Assembly (NCBI GenBank): GCA_033439265.1 | Contig: JAVTVX010000009.1 | Coordinates: 8,397,109 to 8,461,108, forward strand | From: Dillenia suffruticosa | Taxonomy: Eukaryota; Streptophyta; Magnoliopsida; Dilleniales; Dilleniaceae | Direction: 5' to 3' | DNA length: 64,000 nt | In this document: positions 1-11,153 of the stretch, one piece after another | Numbering within the stretch: the stretch's first letter is position 1 | Layout of the letters: every line of letters begins with the position of its first letter | Position numbers and translations under genes: made by a program | The notes under the pieces: model-generated | The model's database searches: none | What the model was told of the DNA's origin: nothing | The model's input: the letters and a program-made list of their open reading frames with translations, nothing else

Positions 1-446
1 AATTCTTGGTGGGGGTCAGGTCATAATTTAGCCTGTAAGCTGGGCCCTTGCATTCTCATAGTTGGATTGGAGCAATAATGCTTGACCGAGCTCTGCTAAA
101 ATGAGATAATTTGCTATTTTTTGATATCCATTCAACGGTATTCAAAAATCTGATTAATTTGACCAGTTGTGGATCCAGTTAAAGGATTGACTTTTCTATC
201 ATATTTTTTCATTTCCAAACTTCATATTTGAGATTTGATTAAAAGAATTTAATGCGTTGTTATTTCATTAGTTTTGCTATTCTATTTTCAAAATTGTTAA
301 TGCTCGACAGAGAACCATTGTGCATATATAATAATTATCCTCATAACCTCTGATACAATAAAAGGAGGATTTAATTATTAACGCAATTTATTGTTATTAT
401 TCTATTTTTCTAACTATGATTATTATTATTATTATTTTGGTTTCAG

Positions 447-1901
447 CTCTAATCACCGCCTGCTTCCCATGCGTGACGTTCGGTCAGATCGCAGAGATAA
501 TTGATAATGGCCATAGCTGTAAGTATTATTTTTATGCAAATTAACTTAGACCGTCCTTTACACTACATCAACAAAAATTTAGTGAAGAAATAGTAATTTT
601 AGTTGTAAAAATATTTAAGGTTTTGATCATCACAATTTCAGTTTTCTACCATCACAGTTTAATTTTAGATAGCTATGAAAAATTGTGTTTTCATATATTA
701 TTCTTTTGCCTTCTTCTTCTTCTTCTTCTTCTTCTTCTTCTTCTTCTTCTTCTTCTTCTTCTTCTTCTTCTTCTTCTTCTTCTTCTTCTTCTTCTTCTTC
801 TTCTTCTTCTTCTTCTTCTTCTTCTTCTTCTTCTTCTTCTTCTACATTATTATTATTATTATTTTACCTTTTCTCATTATTTATTATTGATATTTAAATT
901 ATATAAATGGACTTAACTTTTGATTCTGGCATAATATGGGTTTGATATGCAGCGTGCGCAACAAGTGGAATACTTTATGGAGTGATAGCAGCATTAATTT
1001 ACGTGCCATGTTTAATGTCATGCACTTATCGCACCAAACTGAGGAGCAAATATGGGCTTATTGAGTCTCCGGCACCCGATTGGATTGTTCATTGCGTCTT
1101 CGAGTGGTGTGCTCTTTGCCAAGAGTATAGGGAGCTTGAAGCAAGAGGTCTCGACCCAGCAATTGGTAAGCAGCTGCTTCCTCCTCCTCCTCTTCTTCTT
1201 CGTTTTCTTTTGTTGTTGTTGTTCTTCTAGGGATAGATAATGCATTTTGCCATCATGTAATAAAAAATTAACATTAAAATTAAAAAATAATTTTCCTTTA
1301 CTTTGATCGATTAAAGTTATATAATATTAAATACAACATTATCACAACAATTAGTAACACAAAAGAAAAAAGATTTTATATTGACTTCAACTGAATATGC
1401 AATTTGGATGGTGTCAAATGAATTGAACCGTGTTTAACTTATTTTATCTTATATCTATTTTATCGTATTTTTTTCAACTAAATTAGAAAAACGTTAGTGG
1501 TAAATGTAGGATTTTATAATTAAAAAATTAAATTTCTTTCTAAAAGAGATTTAAATTATTATTATATTGATAATTTTTTATATTAGAAATTCATACCTAT
1601 GTTTAACTAAATTGACACCAATTTTCTAAAATCGAGTCTTTGGCACTAAAATTTTTCCCATACCTAAAATTTTTACATGTGGTATAATGTGTTTAAGTAT
1701 AATTTGGTATTGCAAAAATAATGTTGAGACTTGCTATGAGTTTTATAAATGAACACATAATGTTCCCTTTTTTGAAAAAAAAAAAACAATACATGTAATT
1801 GGGTGTTTGCAGGATGGCTAGGAAATGCGCAGCTAATGCAACAAAGGCAACAGCAACAAATGGCCATGATGGCTCCAACCCCTCAAACAATGATGGGCTG
1901 A
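447..1901 (+). CDS. PLANT CADMIUM RESISTANCE (PLAC8-domain) protein, 3' exons
   Basis: Three exons join in frame: 447-518, 953-1165 and 1813-1901, each bounded by AG/GT sites, giving about 124 C-terminal residues ending at TGA 1899-1901. The first exon or exons lie left of the window. The translation has the PLAC8/PCR signature: FPCVTFGQIAEI, a hydrophobic stretch GILYGVIAALIYVPCLMSC, then CALCQEYRELEARGLDPAIG followed by WLGN, and a Gln/Met-rich tail. Known PCR proteins are small, Cys-rich plasma-membrane proteins involved in Cd/Zn efflux or cell-size control; that role is inferred here by family. The block upstream of FPC carries TAC where many members have a double Cys, so metal-transport function is less certain. 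The first visible intron carries a long TTC repeat. The member of the family cannot be fixed without the N-terminus. Confidence 0.88.
711..843 (+). repeat. Uninterrupted (TTC)n microsatellite, about 44 units
   Basis: 133 bases of perfect TTC repeat lie in the intron between the exons ending at 518 and starting at 953 of the PCR-like gene. A short (ATT)n run follows at 846-863, and another TTA run lies at about 417-437. The pyrimidine strand is the sense strand, so the pre-mRNA carries UUC repeats. Apparent poly-Leu, poly-Phe and poly-Ser reading frames here are artefacts of the repeat. Confidence 0.98.
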
Positions 1902-3086
1902 TGATGCTTTTCTTTACTGGTATATGCTTTTTGAAATGTCCTTTTTTGTTCCCTTTTATTCACTTTGTTTTCATGTTCTCTTGTTTTGGTTTCGTTTTGA
2001 GTTTTGTTTGTAATCTCCAATTTAGTTTTTCAATACTCCTATGTAATTTCATTACTTGCTCCGATCACTCAAACTTCCATTTGCATTCCACCCTGATTTC
2101 ACAATTTTAAAGCAACTTGAGGAGATTCTTACAGAAAATTGCTCTACCATGTATAATGTAAATGCAAAGTGAAAATCAATTAAGCACAAAATATACAATA
2201 TCTAACAAGGTTCAACTCATATACTTACATCCACAATCATCGATCATTATTATTCATTCTATTTATACAAACTATGAAATATATCAATAAGCCTACCAAT
2301 CATATTCATAATATACCGTTATAACTATACTCATAAGTCAATACTTCAACCCTGCCAGTAGTTACGCACAGCTAACCTGCAAACCTATTGATAAATCCAT
2401 TATTTGGCTACGCACTTGTGGTGAAATCCAATCAGTCACCCTCTCCTTAGTTAAACAGAAAACTTTAAAACAACGATCTAAAAGGATAACAACTTACCAA
2501 ACAAGTAGTCCTAATCAATATACAACTTCAATGATTTTCTTTCCATCAAAAACCCTACTTTCTATTTTTATGTTTTTGGGTTGGATCAAAACATAACAGT
2601 TTCTACCTTTAACTCATGACTTGAACACCTAGTCAAGTCTTCAAAATCATGCATACCATAGCACTTCACCAATTTGCAAGACTATAAAATAATGATGTTT
2701 TTGAATAGAAGAGAATAATTTGCTTAAGAAGTAATCTAATCGATATAGAATTTTAACAATTTTCTTTCCATAAAAAATCTAGTTTTTATTTTTTATATGT
2801 TTGGATCGGATCAAAGCATAATAAGGACAACACCCTTAAAACGAGGGGGGGTCATTGGGTTAAAACCGGAGAGTCCCCCCCCCAGCCAAAAGTCACTAAC
2901 AAGTTCGAAGTTTATCATAAAAAAGTTTTATTTTTTTATAATTATTAACTTGAATTGTATCTTAAAAGAGGTAAATTTTGAACAGATTGAACAGATTAAA
3001 TCAAACAAAACTAATAGGACGTCCTATTAGTTTAAATTATCGATTAATTTTCTTATATTGTTTTTCACCACCGACCTACTCTCACT

Positions 3087-3090
<4 letters not shown>
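1902..3090. other. Intergenic stretch, 3' flank of the PCR-like gene
   Basis: AT-rich sequence with no supportable gene. A short pair of homopolymer runs (G7 then C9) sits at about 2843-2882. Two similar AT-rich passages at about 2500-2590 and 2725-2815 share wording around gattttctttccat and ggatc(a/g)gatcaaa, suggesting a small diverged duplication. Confidence 0.6.

Positions 3091-3163
<73 letters not shown>
3091..3163. repeat. Compound (TC)n(TA)n microsatellite
   Basis: A run of TC dinucleotides to about 3125 passes directly into a TA run to about 3163. It is simple-sequence DNA; the overlapping reading frame is spurious. Confidence 0.97.
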
Positions 3164-3167
<4 letters not shown>

Positions 3168-3667
3168 TTTTCCATCTCTATAATTAGTTTTAACCAACTT
3201 ATTCCTCCCATCATAATTAATTTTTTAACTTCCTAGAACCTTTAAAAAGGAAGAGGACCATTTTCCATTATTTTGTATATTTTAGCATTATAGAAATGAA
3301 TTTTAAATATTTTGAAATTTTTATTGTATGATTTACATGAAATTATTAATTATTAAAAAAATTATCATAAAAATTATATCATGATATATTTCAAATAAAA
3401 GAATCAACAAACTAAACCGAACTAATATGGTCATAATCTATCAATTTTGTTTTGATTTGAATCTATTCTTGAAACTAATTCAAACCATCCCATGCACATC
3501 ATTACGCACGGATTTAACCAATTCTGTATCCTCACTTCCCAACAAAAAAAATAAAAAAATCGTAATTATTCAAAATTCAAAAATTAAAAAAATAAAAAAT
3601 TTAAATTTTCAACACAAATTCATACAAAATCAATTTAGCATTCACTTAAAAGGGAGAAACTTTAACT

Positions 3668-4330
3668 CATGCAATCATGAGTTCTCCCATTTGCAATTGG
3701 TTTGCAAAATATTTTCCATGTAAGAATTTTTGGATGTGCAGTGTATGTTCCAATTACTCCATTACAATGCACAAAGATGGGTTCTCCAAGGAGGTTGGCA
3801 ATACATGTTGGATCACAATCTATAATCAAATGTCATTTTGATAATCTACAATCAAATGTCATGTTGAATCACAATCACAATCTATAATCTACGATCTATA
3901 TATAAAACTATCAATTGGTGACTTGCTTACGGCTCATTTTATCGAATATCATTTTGACAAATTATTATATTGAAGGGAGAAAATAAGTAACTTGAAAAAA
4001 CATCAGTCAGAATGAATTATCAATGTTACCTATTGATTCTCAAGCAAGACAATGTGAACTCCAAGTTCAAAAGATAATCAATTTACAAAAACTAGCGAAT
4101 CAATTGCAAAATGTATTTCCTAACTCAAAAAAGAAAACTAAATTATATATATCAGCAATAGCAATTAGAATTGATGTCTCCGTATGATAAAATGTTGCTG
4201 CAAATGAGTCTAAATCATATGTGAAATGTGGTAGCCCGGTCATTTCTAATATTTCGGATAAATCTCAATCTCAATCTCAGGATAAATCTCTCAGTGATTA
4301 GCCCCTTGAGATTTCGATCCTCTTCGGGAT
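3668..4330 (+). pseudogene. Copia polyprotein fragment (integrase C-terminus and linker)
   Basis: Around 3700-3810 the + strand encodes FGCAVYVPITPLQCTKMG and nearby residues, which match the stretch downstream of the Copia integrase core (usual form FGCAVYVPIAPPQRTKMG, then RLGIYVG). Further on, in other frames, come echoes of the linker between integrase and reverse transcriptase: GDLLTAHF near 3920, a CELQVQKIINLQKLANQL-like stretch near 4050-4110, and AIRIDVSV near 4160. Stops and frameshifts interrupt it throughout. No LTRs, protease or reverse transcriptase accompany it, so this is an isolated decayed scrap. Recognition is by eye; a translated search against Copia pol would settle it. 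Confidence 0.6.
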
Positions 4331-5090
4331 GAACATCATGTGCCCCCTCAGATTCAATGTTGACATTTGTTACATATTGCTATAGGTTTTCATGGGATGG
4401 ATATGAATATTTTTATTTTTGCTTTTAAATATGGTATGCATGTGAATATGTTATTTGGGCGATATTTTGTATCTTTATTTTTTTAACATTTTTAATTTTG
4501 ATAAAAAATTATTTGAATTTAATAGGTTATTAAAATTAACAGTTTATTAAACATTCATAATTATAAAATTAATTTTTAAATAAAAAGTGTGAAAGGCATT
4601 TGGTATCCGTAAAAACCAGCATTGCTAAGTGCCGAAATCAAATCATAAAATTAGGCCACGCAACACAAACAACACCATGGAGGGTATAGGTCACAGGTAA
4701 GCTCAAAAGCCGTTCCCGTCCCCGCCAGGGGAGATGCCAACCATCTCTCTTTTCTACAAACACATTACTGGGGTTGTTTCTTAGCAACATTTTGGTGTCG
4801 CTAACATTAGCGATGCACCACTTTATGTGTGTGCGTCACAATTATTCGCAACTCGATGTTTGGGAACGTGCCTTGCTAGAGTCACTGTTCTTTGTGGTCA
4901 TGCCCTGGGTCTCTTCTAAAGTGCCGAAAGATGTTGAACCTTCAAGCAAAGGTCACGTACAAACAAGTCATTATTGATGGAAACCATATGCGTTACAAGA
5001 TGACAAAAAGGTAGGATAGCCCTACATAGATGTAAATGGTCCCAACCTGCCTCATTAGATGCCCATTTCTTTTATAGTTTAGCATAAACT
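4331..5090. other. Intergenic stretch without recognised gene
   Basis: AT-rich, with a less AT-rich patch at 4660-4980 holding a 67-codon + strand frame (4774-4977) that I do not recognise and that has no upstream or downstream support. Nothing else stands out. Confidence 0.5.
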
Positions 5091-5330
5091 TATGATCCAC
5101 TGTTCCATCTTTTTTTTTGGTATCATATTTTAGATATCGTTCGGTATTTGGAATTTCGCTCGATCGTTACAGTGGCTCCTTTCGGAGAGCGAATCTCCCA
5201 ACAGGGAACGCTATATACACATGAGGGCTCGATACTCTCAGCAAGAGCAAAATTTCGGTCATACTTAAGAATACTCAACCTCACATCCAGTTGAGATAAC
5301 TCATATTGATATGATCCACTGTTCCATCTT
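5091..5330 (-). mobile_element. tRNA-derived SINE with 20-bp target-site duplication
   Basis: The element occupies about 5111-5309 and reads on the minus strand. Its 3' end is the T run at 5111-5118, which is the poly(A) tail on the minus strand. At the other end, Pol III-like boxes appear on the minus strand: box A-like GTTATCTCAACTGG (complement of about 5287-5301) and box B-like GAGTATCGAGCCCTC (complement of about 5224-5238), spaced like a tRNA promoter. The element is flanked by a perfect direct repeat, tatgatccactgttccatct, at 5091-5110 and 5310-5329, the target duplication expected of LINE-mediated insertion. About 200 bp is normal for a plant SINE. The family name is not assigned. Confidence 0.88.
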
Positions 5331-6390
5331 TGGGAAGAACTATGAACCACTAAAACCCGCCGACAACCTATTATGATTTAGAATAAACTTTTTTTTATAG
5401 TTTTATAAATATCGTAAAAATTATAAAATTATATGCGTTCACAAAAATTCAAATATGAAATCTAAAAATAGACAGTTAAATAAAAACTTTTTATCATTCG
5501 GATATCTTTACAAGGATAAAATAGTTAAACTCTCTTTTGTAAATTTTTTTTTTCAATATAAGGTGATATAATTAAATATAATCGAATTAAAAAATAAAGA
5601 TAATAGTACAAAGGTTCTATCGTTTGAGTTGTCCGTGGGACCTTTCTTTTATAGTTTAGCATTAACTTGTGTCATCACTTAGCGTGATTTACGTCATGGT
5701 GAATGGAGTGTTTGTCCATGCGTCCCAACATGGAAGGGACGAAAGATTAGTTTGGGGCATAAGAACTACAATAAACGATCCGGTTTGGACCGGGGACAGG
5801 CCAAGGTATCTCGTTTGGAGGTCGAAAATAAAATTAAAGTATTAAAAGTTTAAAATATAAAAGATATATTAAATAACGCAGTAAAATTTTTATTGAATTA
5901 AAACTTTTTGCTCTTTTACGCTACTAAAATTAGCAATAACTTCAATAAACTAGTTAAGGATTTTTTTTTTTTTTTTTTAATTTGACTTTATGTATCACGC
6001 AGACTCACCTAGTGTTCATGAAAAACCAAGAGAAGGGAAGACCGAGAGGACTGCTGTCGCAGTCCGTGGTCGTCGCTACAGCAGTGGGCATCAGATGGGC
6101 TTGACAACAATGGCTAAGAGAGGCGGGGCTGCTGCTGCTGCTGCTGCTGCTGCGATCAAGGACCGCGGCAGCTATGCTTGTCTCAGCTGAATTCTTTCAA
6201 TTTTCTCCACTCAATCTTCAATCTTCACAAGAGCTTTGGTCTCGATGAAAACCCAATGAATTTGGGATCACCACAAAGAATAATTTTTGCATTTAAAAAC
6301 ACCAAAAAGTTTTTAGTGAAGCGCTTCTCCAAAACTGTGGAAACTATGGCGAACATACCATTATTACTGCCACTTTTTTTACGTATTTAT
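5331..6390. other. Intergenic stretch with (GCT)n run
   Basis: Mostly AT-rich. A GC-richer patch at 6000-6180 holds a 66-codon frame whose centre is a poly-Ala stretch encoded by a GCT microsatellite (about 6128-6153). No homologue is recognised; it may be a relic exon or chance. A poly(T) tract lies at about 5962-5978. Confidence 0.45.
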
Positions 6391-6726
6391 TTATTGTTGG
6401 TCTGAAAGGGGGCCAAGGCCTGACAATACAAAAAGAAAGGCTGAAACGAGCCACACACAGAAACCCAACAAAAGCAGCTGAAGGCACACCATTTCAACAA
6501 AAAGTAGGAATGAATGAAGAAAAGGAAAGGCCAAACGAACTGTAACAGCCCAGACCCACAGCACCTGAAATTTCAATAGAGCTGAAACTACGAAATTACT
6601 CTCAACCATACCAGACGTAAAAAGTTCACTTCTAAAGCAAGAAATGCACCATCCCTAAGATTGAATATACCTTGCCTATTTAGTTCATATCTGCAAGGTG
6701 TTGTGACTTGCGGCGTTAAACATGGT

Positions 6727-7764
6727 TTAATTGCCATGAGAGTTGGCATCTGAGGCGTACAAAGACAAGCCAGTGCCACCAAATTTTTCCCTAGTGACTT
6801 GATCCAAACGCTCAGCCATCTCAGGTGTCAAATGATTTCGCCAATCTCCAATCTTACCCTTGCGAAAAAATGCGTTGTTGTCTATAGCGTACGGAGCCTC
6901 AGGTCGATGCCTTCCCTTCTTATTAATATCTAGGTCGCTTAAATTCTCAAAGCTACACAAATCAACAATTTTTTGTAAAACACCTTCATTTTCTTCCTCG
7001 ACAGAAAAAGGGTAGCCAATGAAATCTGCTAATTTTTTCACAGAAGGTAAAGGGTCTTTTCTCATTTCTTCATACCCAAGAAAAAGCACTCTTTCTGGTG
7101 CTTCCCTTCTTGCTTTCCAAAAGCTCAATACATGGTCCCAATAAGGCCCATAATAGGACACTCCTTTGCAAAATAGCTCAACTGCTTCTTCTAAGGAAAT
7201 ATGAGTCGAATCTTTTGATATCACCGTGCTTGCAAAATGCCACAGTGAGACAAATGCATCCTTAGGCTCCCTAAAGATGTAGACAATTTTGCAGCCACTT
7301 GATATTATTGAGTTTGGCAAGGAATGGTAAGGAATATGTGTGGCTAATAATTGAAATTCGCCGGTCCTATTATTTATGTGCTTCTTGGTGACAACATCGG
7401 CCTCCAGGAAAGGGATGCAGTCATGGGGCATGGTGTATAGCAAAGGATGTGATGAATGGTCGGAGTATTTCTTTCTAGTGACTATGGCAAAGGCCAAGGC
7501 CTTAAGCCATGTTGTGCCCGACTTCGGAACACTACATAGGAATATGTCTGTTGGTTGAGCCTTGAACTGTTGTTGAGCAGCAATAACACCTTGCAAGAGA
7601 GAGGGGTGATACCAACAGCCCTGATATAGATAGCAATCGAAGAGAGGCATCTTACCATGAACTCTAGGGAGTGTTGACAAAAACTCCTCAAAATTTTGAT
7701 TGGACTTTTGAAGGTTCGCATCTTCTCCTTCATTTCGCTCACTCTTTTTTGAGATTGAATCCAT
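6727..7764 (-). CDS. Cytosolic sulfotransferase (SOT family, PAPS-dependent)
   Basis: An intact 345-residue single-exon ORF, the length and intronless structure usual for plant SOTs. All diagnostic regions are present: the 5'-phosphosulfate loop PKSGTTWLKAL at residues 80-90; a catalytic His in ATHIPYHSLP (His143); the 3'-phosphate-binding stretch IVYIFREPKDAFVSLWHF from residue 160 (Arg165, Ser173); LFLGYEEMRKDP; and the PAPS/dimer motif RKGKIGDWRNHLT at 301-313. Such enzymes transfer sulfate from PAPS to hydroxyls of flavonoids, brassinosteroids, desulfo-glucosinolates, hydroxyjasmonate or choline-like acceptors in the cytosol; the acceptor cannot be read from sequence. The usual aromatic residue before PKSGTTW is Val79. 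The start is the first ATG of an open frame, with a typical charged N-terminal tail. It is the only complete host gene in the window. Confidence 0.96.
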   Translation of the reverse strand: MDSISKKSERNEGEDANLQKSNQNFEEFLSTLPRVHGKMPLFDCYLYQGCWYHPSLLQGVIAAQQQFKAQPTDIFLCSVPKSGTTWLKALAFAIVTRKKYSDHSSHPLLYTMPHDCIPFLEADVVTKKHINNRTGEFQLLATHIPYHSLPNSIISSGCKIVYIFREPKDAFVSLWHFASTVISKDSTHISLEEAVELFCKGVSYYGPYWDHVLSFWKARREAPERVLFLGYEEMRKDPLPSVKKLADFIGYPFSVEEENEGVLQKIVDLCSFENLSDLDINKKGRHRPEAPYAIDNNAFFRKGKIGDWRNHLTPEMAERLDQVTREKFGGTGLSLYASDANSHGN

Positions 7765-8430
7765 AGGACGGCGGCCAGATCGGAGATTATCAGTGTGTGG
7801 TATCGTACAATTAAACGGTTGTTTTTGTTTTCAAGGGATGGAAGAGGGGAAAAGAATGGCAGGGGAAGAGTTGAATGTCGGATAGAATGGTAGAGAACTC
7901 ATGCAAGGAAAGAGACTTTCCTCTTTTCCTTTTAAATTTGTACGATTCATCTCCCCTTTTTTTTCTCTTTTGAGCGATGTTTGAGGTAGAAATATTTCTT
8001 GCAACAATTTTTTCCCCATTACTACACCAGTAGATATAGTTAATTATGAAAATTATATTAAATGACAAAGTACGATATTTTGAGGGTCCAACAAGAAGCA
8101 AAGGACCCTTATAATTTTTAAAGAATAAATAGAATTAAAAAATATTTAAGCAAATTGCTCAAGACATCATTATAGTTACAATGAAGTCCCTGGTCACAAA
8201 ATGACACCATGAACACGATGAAAAACAACATAAAATTTAAGAAAGAAAGGAATAAAAAACTCTTGAATTGAAGTCTTTCCTTATCTTCAAACCCTTCTTT
8301 CCCGGTGTCTCCAAAACAGTCTTCCCATTAGTCTGATTACATCGCACTACGTATCAATATATATTTCCTTTTATAATACTGCACCTACGTAAAGTATTTA
8401 CTGCGAATTGTTTGGAGCTTTCTCTCCTTG
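7765..8430. other. Upstream flank of the sulfotransferase gene
   Basis: Contains the presumed promoter and leader of the minus-strand sulfotransferase. A pyrimidine/purine-rich stretch lies at about 7840-7970. I see no convincing TATA box at a canonical distance and claim no specific element. Confidence 0.4.
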
Positions 8431-8595
8431 AAGTTGACCTAGATATGCTGACAAAAAGATGAAAGTGACATTATTGATGCGTAGTGAATTTTCCTGGCAG
8501 CACCCAGCTGGCTGACGCATGGCAACAACCATGGGCTGTGGGAGTGACTATGGGTTCGACTCATCCTGTGACCACATTATTATTATTTTCTATTA
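8430..8595 (+). repeat. Dispersed repeat with Pol III-like boxes, copy 1
   Basis: Resembles 25445-25583. Shared blocks include gatatgctgacaaaa, gcagcacccagctggctg and actatgggttcgactcat. The latter two resemble tRNA promoter boxes: TGGCTGACGC near 8509 as box A, and GGGTTCGACTC at 8552-8562 as box B, about 40 bp apart. An AT/ATT-rich tail follows. This suggests a tRNA-derived SINE or a repeat containing one. A further partial copy of the gatatgctgacaaaa block is at 8731-8753. Confidence 0.55.
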
Positions 8596-9809
8596 TACAA
8601 AAATTTAAATTTAAAATTATTATATCGAGGAAAAATTTATACCATTAAACTGTTTTCTTGAACTCATATGACTACATTATTGATAAGTATTGAAAGGCGT
8701 ATGCCATGCCAGATCACAAAAGTAAAAAGATATGCTGACAAAAAGATGGAAACGACTCTAATTTCTTTTTATTTAGGTAGGCCTCTGGCTCAATTTATTA
8801 TCAGATTTTTTAAAATTTTCTCAATTAAATTATTTTATTTTTAAAATTTGAATTCGACGAAAAACCCGACTTCTCCGTCGGTGAAAAGGACTCTACCTTG
8901 TGTCACTTCAACATTACTTGAAGCACTTTAACTGCCGTTGGAGCTTGTCCAGTTGAGGTCGAGCTGGTAAAACCGCTATGGGGCAACACCATACCAGACA
9001 CGACGGGAAAATTATTTCTTCTTTTTCATTTTCAAATTCCACATCCCTTAATGACTTGCGCGAAGACTTCAAATTTTGTTATCATCTCCGATTTTGACTT
9101 TTGATCCGGGTACCCATAAATCCGTACGCATGCTTTCCTTTCACTTTTTTTTTTTTACAATATTTTCGACCCCTTAAAATCCCAATTTGATGATCAGAGA
9201 TTCAAAAATTCAAAAATTACCCTTGAAACCAAAATCATCGTTTACAATAAAATTCAAAAATTTCAGAATCTAGATGGGGAATAGGAATACCCTTGAAACT
9301 ATTATGTTAAGATTTCTGCAATGTATTCGGTCAGTAATCAAGGTTTTTGAAAGATTAAAAACCCCAATCACCCTTTGGTTTCTAAGAAGAGGAAGAAGGA
9401 GAGAGATGATGGTATTGGCCCATTACCTCCATGTCTGATGTGAGGGGAGAGAGAGAGGCAGAAGAAAAGACTGTCTCCAATGCTCCACTCTCTCTGAAAC
9501 TCCCTCTCATTGACATGCCAGTATAACTTGTTCACAGTATGGACAACTCACCAATCAGCAGATATTACAAATGTCTAATATTTTAATATATTATATGAAT
9601 TAGACCTTTTTTTTTTTTAAAAAAAAAAACCCAATAGAAAACAAACTCATTTTTGTATCCTAGAATTTTCAAAATTAGGCCAATTTTTAAAATCCAAAAT
9701 AAATTAAGTCATTTTAATACAAAACTTGTCAGCATTACTTAAAACTTGTCAGGATTGTCTGGGAGAATTTGACTCCAATGGTTATTTTCGAATGTATTGT
9801 GAAATGGAT
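8596..9809. other. Intergenic stretch without recognised gene
   Basis: AT-rich sequence with poly(T)/poly(A) tracts (about 9146-9157 and 9608-9630). No ORF, repeat structure or domain that I can support. Confidence 0.5.
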
Positions 9810-10024
9810 TCTAATTTATTAAGATATTGTGGTTTTTGATAATATTTCAAAGTTAGTGAAATTTATTTTGTGAAAATCGATTTTAAAGTTAAATTTTAAG
9901 AAATCCACTTCAAAGTTTTCAAAATCCTGCTACATATTCTTGACAAGGTTTCATATAATATGTGGCTCAACTTCATCTGTATTTATTTTTCTGCTCTTTC
10001 TCGGGTGAAACCCAGCTGGGTGTT
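9810..10024 (+). repeat. Inverted dispersed repeat, left copy
   Basis: Resembles the reverse complement of 10861-11153. Shared landmarks in order: aatttattaa(g/a)atattgt, (a)atcga(t/c)tt, cacttcaaagtt, catattcttgacaa, catctgtatttattttt against accctacatttattttt, and ggtgaaacccagctgg against ggtgaaacccaactgg. The two copies face each other across about 840 bp. Confidence 0.6.
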
Positions 10025-10860
10025 GATTTCAATCAATGGGTTTATTCAATCTTAATTTCAAACAATGAGTTAACCTAATCTTAATTTTTATTCAAAAATA
10101 AAAAAATATCATTATCCCAATGACTTTTCAGTTTAATCTAATCATAATCTTTTATTAAAAAAATGACCTTGTTGTGATCCTAAATCTCACCATCATGAAG
10201 AGACCCCACTGCGTTAATGATTGAAGTGAAGAAGCGGGACGCCAAAAGCCCAAATTAATTCTTTATGATTTCTGAGAGCAATAGAGAATACTTCAAATTA
10301 AATATTATACTAAACTCTGGTAAACATTAAAATAAATAAATAAATCTTTTAATTAAAAAAATAGCTTTTATCGAGAAAATTAAAAGAACATTGCTTTTCG
10401 TCGAAAAACATTAAAAAAAATGAACAAGAAATCCATTATGGACCATCCAAGCACATAATAAAAATTGCCCATGGTCGGCAATTACAACCTCTCAATTTTC
10501 TAAAATTCAATTAGTATTTATAATCTATGTCTCTTTTGCATTCATTTAACTATAATTTTATCTCCACTTTTTTTTTTAAATTCAATTATTTGACTAAATT
10601 TCATATAATTTTTTTTTTTTAAAAAAACCCACCACATAATAAAAATAAAATATGACATCACCATCGTATATTTTAAATCAATAAAAAAATATTTTGTAAT
10701 TTTTAAAATCAAGAAAGAAAAAAGTAAATAAGATTATAATATCAAAAATATTAATTCATATTTATTACTTGAACAAATATTTTATAAATTTTTTGCAATT
10801 CCTATCTCTGAGTCTTAGGTTCGCCACCGGATGGAAAGCATCTGCACTACCAATATTCAG
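10025..10860. other. Spacer between two inverted repeat copies
   Basis: Very AT-rich, no ORF. Only homopolymer tracts (for example T11 near 10610) are visible. Confidence 0.5.
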
Positions 10861-11153
10861 CCCCGCAACCAGTTGGGTTTCACCGGGGGAGAGAGAGAGC
10901 ATAAAAAATAAATGTAGGGTGAGATTGAATCACGTATTGTGTAAAAGCTTTGTCAAGAATATGTTCGGTAAACACGATAGGATTTTGGGAACTTTGAAGT
11001 CGATTTTCAAAATATCGACTTTAAATAATTTTTTTCTAATATATTATGGGCAGGCAAATAAATGGGCAGTTATAAAGTCAATTTTATAACCACAAAATTG
11101 ATTTTGTTATTTTTGAAACACTATTAAAAGTTACAATATTTTAATAAATTGGA
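10861..11153 (-). repeat. Inverted dispersed repeat, right copy
   Basis: Minus-strand counterpart of 9810-10024, longer because of extra sequence around 10960-11080. It begins with a GC-richer end containing complement of GGTGAAACCCAACTGG. No terminal inverted repeats or target duplications were found for either copy, so the element class is unknown; two copies of one MITE- or SINE-like family in opposite orientation would explain it. Confidence 0.6.

Noticed and set aside
623-916. Overlapping frames encoding long Leu, Phe and Ser runs
   Set aside because: They are the three readings of the TTC microsatellite inside an intron.
2978-3187. Frame with Ser-Leu and Ile-Tyr runs
   Set aside because: Translation of the (TC)n(TA)n microsatellite.
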